Positions 15,704 through 20,050 of a stretch of DNA of 20,050 nucleotides are shown piece by piece. The DNA is from an uncultured Lachnospiraceae bacterium. GTDB lineage: Bacteria; Bacillota; Clostridia; Lachnospirales; Lachnospiraceae. Made by a program: the position numbers and the translations under genes. The notes below the pieces were generated by a model, which ran no database searches, was not told the origin of the DNA, and saw only the letters and a program-made list of their open reading frames with translations. The first letter of the stretch is position 1, and each line of letters opens with the position of its first letter. The stretch lies in NCBI GenBank assembly GCA_910578845.1, contig CAJTSL010000057.1, forward strand, positions 1 to 20,050, read 5' to 3'.

Positions 15704-15967
15704 TTAATCCTGTACGTAAGGCATCAATGCTACGTGTCTTGCACGTTTGATCGCTACCGTAAGCGCTCTCTGGTGTTTCGCGCAGTTTCCGGTAATTCTT
15801 CTGGGAAGGATCTTCCCTCTTTCAGACACATATCTCTTTAATTTATTGACATCTTTGTAGTCAATCAGATTATCTTTTCCACAAAATACACAAACTTTTT
15901 TCCTTCTGCGGATGCCGCCTTTTCTCTTTGCAGGAAAATCAGGCTTTTCTGTCTTATTATAAGCCAT
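15704..15967 (-). CDS. rpsR: 30S ribosomal protein S18, zinc-type
   Basis: This 87-residue protein is S18, a small-subunit protein that pairs with S6 on the platform of the 30S. The core DYKDVNKLKRYVSERGKILPRRITG is present in the expected place (about 36-60). It has Cys26, Cys29, Cys62 and His65, the four ligands of the zinc-binding (C+) form of S18 found in many Firmicutes. GGAGG precedes the ATG. It is the last gene of rpsF-ssb-rpsR, 56 bases after ssb, and is followed by a strong terminator. Confidence 0.97.
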   Translation of the reverse strand: MAYNKTEKPDFPAKRKGGIRRRKKVCVFCGKDNLIDYKDVNKLKRYVSERGKILPRRITGNCAKHQRALTVAIKRARHVALMPYVQD

Positions 15968-16023
15968 AGCTATTACCTCCTATCCAATTTTTAATCCAAG
16001 CAACTTTCAAAATAAAATTTCTG

Positions 16024-16467
16024 TTAGTTGAAAGGCAATTCCTCATCGATTCCATCCGGAATATTCATAAACCCGTCTCCGGCTCCTGCCGGCTCAGGCC
16101 TGCTGTTCCCACCGGAGTACCCCCCGTCGCCCGCTGGAGAACTATTCTTGCTTTCGGCAAATTCCTGGTCTTCGATAACAACATCTGTCGTATATACTTT
16201 GACGCCATCTTTATTGGTATAACTACCGGTCTGGATACGTCCCGTTACTGCGATCTTAATTCCTTTACGGAAATATCTCTCTGCAAATTCCCCTGCTTTC
16301 CCAAATGCCACACAGTTAATGAAATCTGCCGTATTCTCATCTCCGTTCCGGTTGAATCTACGGTCTACAGCTAATGTATATCTGGCAATTGCCATTGCGT
16401 TATCACCCTGAGAATACCTTACTTCCGGATCTCTTGTCAAACGCCCCATAAGAATAACTTTATTCAT
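16024..16467 (-). CDS. ssb: Single-stranded DNA-binding protein
   Basis: This 147-residue protein has an N-terminal OB fold (about 1-105): MNKVILMGRLTRDPEVR, AIARYTLAVDRR, DFINCVAFGKAGEFAERY and GIKIAVTGRIQTGSY. A Gly/Ser/Pro-rich linker (about 110-135) follows. The acidic end DGIDEELPFN matches the tail through which SSB recruits replication and repair proteins, although it closes in LPFN and not the usual IPF. SSB coats single-stranded DNA during replication. AGAGG lies six bases before the ATG. It sits 13 bases after rpsF, in the standard rpsF-ssb-rpsR order. Confidence 0.97.
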   Translation of the reverse strand: MNKVILMGRLTRDPEVRYSQGDNAMAIARYTLAVDRRFNRNGDENTADFINCVAFGKAGEFAERYFRKGIKIAVTGRIQTGSYTNKDGVKVYTTDVVIEDQEFAESKNSSPAGDGGYSGGNSRPEPAGAGDGFMNIPDGIDEELPFN

Positions 16468-16480
16468 TAAGTACCTCTTT

Positions 16481-16774
16481 CTACTTTTTCTCGTCTTGTT
16501 TCACGCACAAGTACCTGATAACATTGTCCATAATACGAACACGGCTTTCAATCTCTGCCGGGACAGTGCTCTCAGCGTCAAACTGGATGAAGTAGTAAAA
16601 TGCATCTTTCATTTTCTGCACTTCGTAAGCTAATCTTCTCTTACCCCAGTCATCAACGTTCGTAACTTGTCCACCGAATCTTTCAATCAGAGCTTTGCAT
16701 TTCTCTACAACCGCAGCTCTCTCGTCATCTTCGATTTTCGCACTAACAACAACGGCTAATTCATATTTGTTCAT
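16481..16774 (-). CDS. rpsF: 30S ribosomal protein S6
   Basis: This 97-residue protein is S6, with MNKYELAVVVSAKIED at the start, VTNVDDWGKRRLAYEVQK in the middle (about 37-54) and RIMDNVIRYLCVKQDEK at the end. It forms the platform heterodimer with S18. AAAGGAGG precedes the ATG at a good distance. It is the first gene of the rpsF-ssb-rpsR operon, whose promoter is at 16846-16854, giving a leader of about 65 bases. Many bacteria control this operon by S6:S18 binding to the leader; I could not draw a convincing motif here. Confidence 0.97.
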   Translation of the reverse strand: MNKYELAVVVSAKIEDDERAAVVEKCKALIERFGGQVTNVDDWGKRRLAYEVQKMKDAFYYFIQFDAESTVPAEIESRVRIMDNVIRYLCVKQDEKK

Positions 16775-16845
16775 GCTTGTTACCTCCTTTTGGTCTCTGG
16801 CCCCTCTATCATCAGCAGGAGCAAGGATAATTGACTGTTTGTTAT

Positions 16846-16854
16846 ATTATAACA
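16846..16854 (-). promoter_or_regulatory. Extended -10 promoter of rpsF-ssb-rpsR
   Basis: On the minus strand TGTTATAAT is a perfect TATAAT with the TGN extension, about 72 bases before rpsF. No good -35 is seen at the usual distance. Confidence 0.65.
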
Positions 16855-16891
16855 TCACGGACTATTATGTTACCATAAAATGAAGCAGTTT

Positions 16892-17086
16892 TCAAGACTT
16901 TCTCACAATATCCTTCACATTTTTCTCCACTAGCCTGCGGGCAATCATAATCTGATGCCCGCATCCCTGGCATTTTAGGCGAAAATCTGCCCCAATCCGC
17001 AATACTTCCCACTCTTTAGCGCCACACGGGTGTGGTTTCTTCAACTTCACAATATCACCAACCTGAATGTCCATTACGATAACCAT
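16892..17086 (-). CDS. DUF951 family small protein
   Basis: This protein of about 64 residues belongs to the DUF951 family, common in Firmicutes near the ssb/rpsF region. The hallmark segments DIQVGDIVKLKKPHPCG, WEVLRIGADFRLKCQGCGHQIMI are visible. The Cys of HPCG and the Cys-x2-Cys-x-His of KCQGCGH could bind a metal, probably zinc. It is predicted to be a small beta-rich protein; no function is established to my knowledge. The start at 17086 has GAAAGG three bases before it; an internal ATG at 17074 gives the more conserved N-terminus (MDIQVGD) but lacks a close ribosome site. The open frame extends further upstream to 17125. It follows the sirtuin gene on the same strand. Confidence 0.85.
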   Translation of the reverse strand: MVIVMDIQVGDIVKLKKPHPCGAKEWEVLRIGADFRLKCQGCGHQIMIARRLVEKNVKDIVRKS

Positions 17087-17163
17087 ATGCCTTTCTCTCA
17101 TATTGCGCAACCGGCTAGTTCCCAATTAGTAGGAACCATAGGGAAATGATTTTACCAACTACC

Positions 17164-17880
17164 TTAGAGCTGTGAGAAAATCTCCCCAATGCTTCCCTGT
17201 ACTACCAAATCTGCTGCCCCGTCTCTTGGCGTAGGCGTTTTATTGATGAGAACCAGTTTATTCCCACGGTAATAATCAATCAGGCCTGCCGCCGGATATA
17301 CGGCAAGCGATGTGCCGCCAATGATCAGCACATCCGCCTCGCTAATATAACGCACTGCATCCTGCAATGTCTTCTGGTCTAACCCCTCCTCATACAGGAC
17401 GACGTCCGGTTTAATGCTCCCACCGCAGCTACATGTCGGTACGCCTTCAGAATGCAGGATATATTCCGCATCATACGGCTTCCCGCATTCTTCACAATAG
17501 TTACGGAGAACGCTGCCATGCAGCTCTAATACGGTTTTATTGCCTGCTGCCTGGTGCAGCCCGTCGATATTCTGGGTTATGACCGCTTTCAGCTTACCCG
17601 CTTTTTCCCATTCGGCAAGCTTTAAATGCGCTGCATTCGGCTTCGCATCCAGACAGAGCATCTTATCACGATAAAAACGGTAAAATTCCGCTGTCTTCTG
17701 CCGATAGAAGCTATGGCTCAAAATTGTCTCCGGCGGATAGTCATATTTTTGGTTATACAGACCGTCCACACTTCTAAAATCCGGGATGCCGCTTTCCGTA
17801 GAAACGCCTGCCCCGCCAAAAAATACAATGTTATCGCTCTCCTGTATCATATGGCTTAGCTTCTCTATTGTTCGCTCCAT
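17164..17880 (-). CDS. cobB: NAD-dependent protein deacylase (sirtuin)
   Basis: This 238-residue protein is a bacterial Sir2 enzyme of normal length. It has GGAGVSTESGIPDFRS (22-37) for NAD binding, TQNIDGLH (102-109), the catalytic His121 in ELHGS, four zinc ligands Cys129, Cys132, Cys150 and Cys152, and GTSLAVYPAAGL near 188-199. The GIPDFRS and DYPPETILS features resemble the group of the Thermotoga enzyme. It removes acetyl groups from protein lysines using NAD+, producing nicotinamide and O-acetyl-ADP-ribose. A perfect AGGAGG precedes the ATG by about eight bases. A 23-base tandem array begins 26 bases upstream of the ATG, so any transcript from leuA would carry it in the leader. Physiological targets are unknown. 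Confidence 0.95.
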   Translation of the reverse strand: MERTIEKLSHMIQESDNIVFFGGAGVSTESGIPDFRSVDGLYNQKYDYPPETILSHSFYRQKTAEFYRFYRDKMLCLDAKPNAAHLKLAEWEKAGKLKAVITQNIDGLHQAAGNKTVLELHGSVLRNYCEECGKPYDAEYILHSEGVPTCSCGGSIKPDVVLYEEGLDQKTLQDAVRYISEADVLIIGGTSLAVYPAAGLIDYYRGNKLVLINKTPTPRDGAADLVVQGSIGEIFSQL

Positions 17881-17905
17881 TCGTTCCCCTCCTGTCTTCT
17901 TCCGA

Positions 17906-18089
17906 TTCTATTCACATTCCGTTACATGTTCTATTTGCATTCTGTTATACGTTCTATTTGCATTCTGTCCCATGTTTTATTCGCCTTCTGTCATACGTTC
18001 TATTTGCATTCCGTCACATGTTCTATTTGCATTCTGTTACACGTTTTATTCGCATTCTGTTCCATTTTCTTTATTGTCTATCGTTCCAT
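17906..18089. repeat. 23-base tandem array upstream of the sirtuin gene
   Basis: Units begin at 17906, 17929, 17952, 17975, 17998, 18021 and 18044, exactly 23 bases apart, with a diverged eighth at 18067. The plus-strand unit is TTCTATTTGCATTCTGT plus six variable bases. Those ends alternate between CATG and ACG for the first six units, so a 46-base higher-order period is present. The array is non-coding, as 23 is not a multiple of three and all three frames are open by chance. It fills most of the 253-base gap between leuA and the sirtuin gene. Confidence 0.93.
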
Positions 18090-18133
18090 ACCGCTTAACG
18101 AATATCTCCACTGGCACTGTCTCTGGCCTGTTT

Positions 18134-19810
18134 TCATTCTCCAAGCCCTAACCGGTTAACTGCCGAGAAAATCGCTCTGACAGATGCCCTGGTAATGTTG
18201 GAACTTACTCCAACGCCATACGTGACTTTACCGCTTTCCACGTCCAGCAGATGGATATACGCCGCTGCCTGGGAATTGGAGCCGCTCTGCAATGCATGCT
18301 CTTCATAATCTAAAATCTTGATATCCACGGAGAGTTCTTCCTGCAATCCTCTCTTCGCCGCGTCAATCGGCCCGTTCCCAACCGCTTCATATACTTTGCT
18401 CTCTCCATGATTGGTATAAGTGACCGTAACTTTCGTATCAAACTCTGATTTTGTCTCCCCGCTCAAATCATCCACGCGTAGCTTCCGGAAATGGATCGGC
18501 TCCTTTTTATTCAAGTATTCCTCGCGGAAGCTTTCCATAATCTGGTCAGGGGATACTTCACCTTGTTTTTCGGAAATTGCCTGAATGACATTGGCAAATT
18601 CCTTGTGCATCCCTTTAGGCAATTTGAATCCGAAATAAGTGTCCATAATGAAAGCCACGCCGCCCTTGCCAGACTGCGAATTGATCCTGACAATCGGCTC
18701 ATATTCTTTCCCGATATCCGCCGGATCAATAGGCAGATATGGTACCTGCCAGATTTCATTGCCTCGCTCTTTCATTGCCTTAACGCCTTTATTGATGGCA
18801 TCCTGATGAGATCCTGAAAATGCCGTAAACACCATTTTGCCCGCATAAGGATGTCTCGGATGAATCGGGATCTTACAGCATCTCTCGTATATCTCTATGC
18901 TCTCATTGATATGTTCAATAGCAAGATTCGGATTAATCCCTTGCGAAAACATATTATAAGCGATATTCAGAATATCTACATTTCCGGTCCTCTCGCCGTT
19001 TCCGAACAAGGTGCCTTCTACACGCTCCGCCCCGGCGAGGATCGCCAGTTCAGCGCTCGCTACGCCCGTTCCTCTGTCATTATGGGGATGGACGCTTAAA
19101 ACAATGCTCTCCCGGTTCTTGAAATGTTTATTCATCCATTCGATCTGGTCTGCATAGACATTCGGCGTATTCATCTCTACGGTAGAGGGCAGATTGATGA
19201 TCATCGGCTCCTCCTTCGTCGGCCCCCAGGCATCCTGTACCGCCGTACAGATTTCTAATGCAAAATCAAGCTCTGTACCGGTAAAGCTCTCTGGAGAATA
19301 TTCGAGGATAATCTTCCCCGGGAAATTCTTCGCACGTTCTTTTACCATCCTCGTGCCTTCTACAGCGATATTGATAATCTGTTCTTTGTCCATGCCAAAG
19401 ACAACGTCTCTTTGCAATGTTGAAGTAGAATTGTAGATATGGACAACCGCCTGTTTACAGCCTTCGATCGCCTCAAACGTCCTGTCGATCAATTCTTCAC
19501 GGCACTGTGTCAGCACTTGTACCACCACATCGTCCGGTATCATCTTACGATCTATTAACTGGCGCAGAAAATCAAATTCAATCTGGCTCGCAGCAGGGAA
19601 GCCGATTTCGATTTCTTTAAATCCTAACTTAATCAGATAATTGAAAAACTCTACCTTCTCCTGCACGATCATCGGATCAATCAATGCCTGGTTCCCATCA
19701 CGCAAGTCAACGCTGCACCAGACAGGCGCTTTCTCGATTTCCTTATTGGGCCACTCCCTTTCCGGATAATCAATCACCGGATTCTTCTGATACCTCTTAT
19801 AATTTAACAT
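18134..19810 (-). CDS. leuA: 2-isopropylmalate synthase
   Basis: This enzyme joins acetyl-CoA and 2-oxoisovalerate in the first step of leucine synthesis. From the chosen start it has 558 residues, the length of the long (LeuA2) type. The TIM-barrel catalytic part shows DLRDGNQALIDPM (35-47) and SVHPHNDRGTG (239-249), whose Asp and His residues bind the metal. The C-terminal LeuA dimer domain (about 430-558), which senses leucine, ends GVGVSSNITRASVRAIFSAVNRLG. The start at 19810 has GGGAGG at about eight bases and gives the conserved beginning MLNYKRYQKNPVIDYPEREWP. The frame is open for 40 more codons, but that part overlaps hairpins and the promoter and is not likely to be translated as part of LeuA. 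No other leucine gene is in the window. Confidence 0.96.
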   Translation of the reverse strand: MLNYKRYQKNPVIDYPEREWPNKEIEKAPVWCSVDLRDGNQALIDPMIVQEKVEFFNYLIKLGFKEIEIGFPAASQIEFDFLRQLIDRKMIPDDVVVQVLTQCREELIDRTFEAIEGCKQAVVHIYNSTSTLQRDVVFGMDKEQIINIAVEGTRMVKERAKNFPGKIILEYSPESFTGTELDFALEICTAVQDAWGPTKEEPMIINLPSTVEMNTPNVYADQIEWMNKHFKNRESIVLSVHPHNDRGTGVASAELAILAGAERVEGTLFGNGERTGNVDILNIAYNMFSQGINPNLAIEHINESIEIYERCCKIPIHPRHPYAGKMVFTAFSGSHQDAINKGVKAMKERGNEIWQVPYLPIDPADIGKEYEPIVRINSQSGKGGVAFIMDTYFGFKLPKGMHKEFANVIQAISEKQGEVSPDQIMESFREEYLNKKEPIHFRKLRVDDLSGETKSEFDTKVTVTYTNHGESKVYEAVGNGPIDAAKRGLQEELSVDIKILDYEEHALQSGSNSQAAAYIHLLDVESGKVTYGVGVSSNITRASVRAIFSAVNRLGLGE

Positions 19811-19826
19811 GCTCGTTCCTCCCTTA

Positions 19827-19855
19827 TTTATAGGTCTGCCAATGACATCCGTCAA
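19827..19855 (-). promoter_or_regulatory. leuA promoter close to the start codon
   Basis: On the minus strand TTGACG (19855-19850) and TATAAA (19832-19827) are 17 bases apart. The -10 ends only 16 bases before the leuA ATG, so the mRNA leader would be about 10 bases and barely include the ribosome site. Confidence 0.6.
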
Positions 19856-19877
19856 GTCCCTTTTCTGTTTAGAACAA

Positions 19878-20046
19878 AGAGTCCGGTTCATCGGACTCTC
19901 GCGCCGGAGCGCGTCTGCGTCAGCAGACATTTTCCTTTAGCGCAAAATGCACATCCCCCAAAGGGGTTTTTGTTTTATAGGGCACAATTTCCTATAAATC
20001 AGAACCACCGGCTTAGCCGGTGGTTTGTTCTGGCCCTATAAGGGCC
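19878..20046. other. Dense cluster of hairpins upstream of leuA, possible mobile-element edge
   Basis: Seven inverted repeats occur in 169 bases: 19878-19899 (8-bp stem), 19900-19913 (5 bp), 19913-19928 (6 bp), 19956-19966 (4 bp, then a plus-strand T run), 19974-19998 (TTTATAGG/CCTATAAA), 20004-20024 (ACCACCGGCT/AGCCGGTGGT, 10 bp) and 20032-20046 (GGCCCT/AGGGCC). The stretch is more G+C-rich than other gaps. It lies upstream of the leuA promoter and has no supported gene. Such hairpin-rich DNA is known at the ends of IS200/IS605-type elements, but no transposase is visible before the window ends. No T-box motif was found. Confidence 0.55.
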
Positions 20047-20050
20047 TGTT

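Noticed and set aside
16775..16845. S6:S18 autoregulatory RNA motif in the rpsF leader
   Set aside because: The leader is of suitable length, but I could not draw a convincing hairpin with the conserved CCG bulge.
17906..18089. CRISPR array
   Set aside because: Units are contiguous with no unique spacers and no cas genes nearby; it is a plain tandem repeat.
17786..18159. Plus-strand reading frames with repeated Phe/Cys/His-rich peptides
   Set aside because: They are produced by the 23-base array in all three frames and overlap the sirtuin start and leuA end; no ribosome site or known domain supports them.
19811..19930. 40-codon N-terminal extension of LeuA
   Set aside because: It runs through hairpins and the promoter, is not part of the known LeuA N-terminus, and ATG 19810 has a strong ribosome site.
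19811..20050. T-box riboswitch or leucine leader peptide for leuA
   Set aside because: No T-box consensus and no run of Leu codons were found on the minus strand; hairpins lie upstream of the likely promoter.

Overview
The window looks like chromosomal DNA of an anaerobic, low-to-mid G+C Firmicute, most probably a gut Lachnospiraceae (class Clostridia). The evidence is the gdpP-rplI-dnaB and rpsF-ssb-rpsR gene orders, strong AGGAGG ribosome sites, a zinc-type S18, a clostridial 2[4Fe-4S] ferredoxin and pyruvate formate-lyase (PFL) fermentation genes. The species cannot be named from the sequence alone.

Positions 1-6227 are read on the minus strand as a biosynthetic or surface-modification operon. 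In transcription order it holds a membrane-anchored SGNH-like protein, a long FkbH/HAD-IIIC protein with a TTG start, an aldo/keto reductase, and a transketolase split into N- and C-terminal subunits. The operon appears to continue past the left edge. Positions 6228-6584 are a divergent promoter region.

Positions 6585-10433 are read on the plus strand and hold the fermentative module. The PFL here is in pieces. A 679-residue core carries the Cys-Cys active site but stops before the glycyl-radical domain. An 80-residue protein carries that domain (RVSGYAV). Between them lies a 67-residue protein that resembles the start of the radical domain but ends in a Cys-rich tail with no radical glycine. 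A strong terminator ends this trio. The PFL-activating enzyme and a small ferredoxin follow as separate units. This split PFL with its Cys-tailed middle protein is the most interesting system in the window.

Positions 10747-19810 are read on the minus strand and are mostly housekeeping. Transcription order is leuA, a sirtuin, a DUF951 protein, rpsF-ssb-rpsR, gdpP-rplI-dnaB and a MerR-type coiled-coil protein.

Three non-coding tandem arrays with periods of 7, 10 and 23 bases lie between genes. All are pyrimidine-rich on the plus strand. A very hairpin-rich stretch (19878-20046) precedes the leuA promoter and may be the edge of a mobile or repeated element. No tRNA, rRNA, CRISPR array or intact transposase gene was found.
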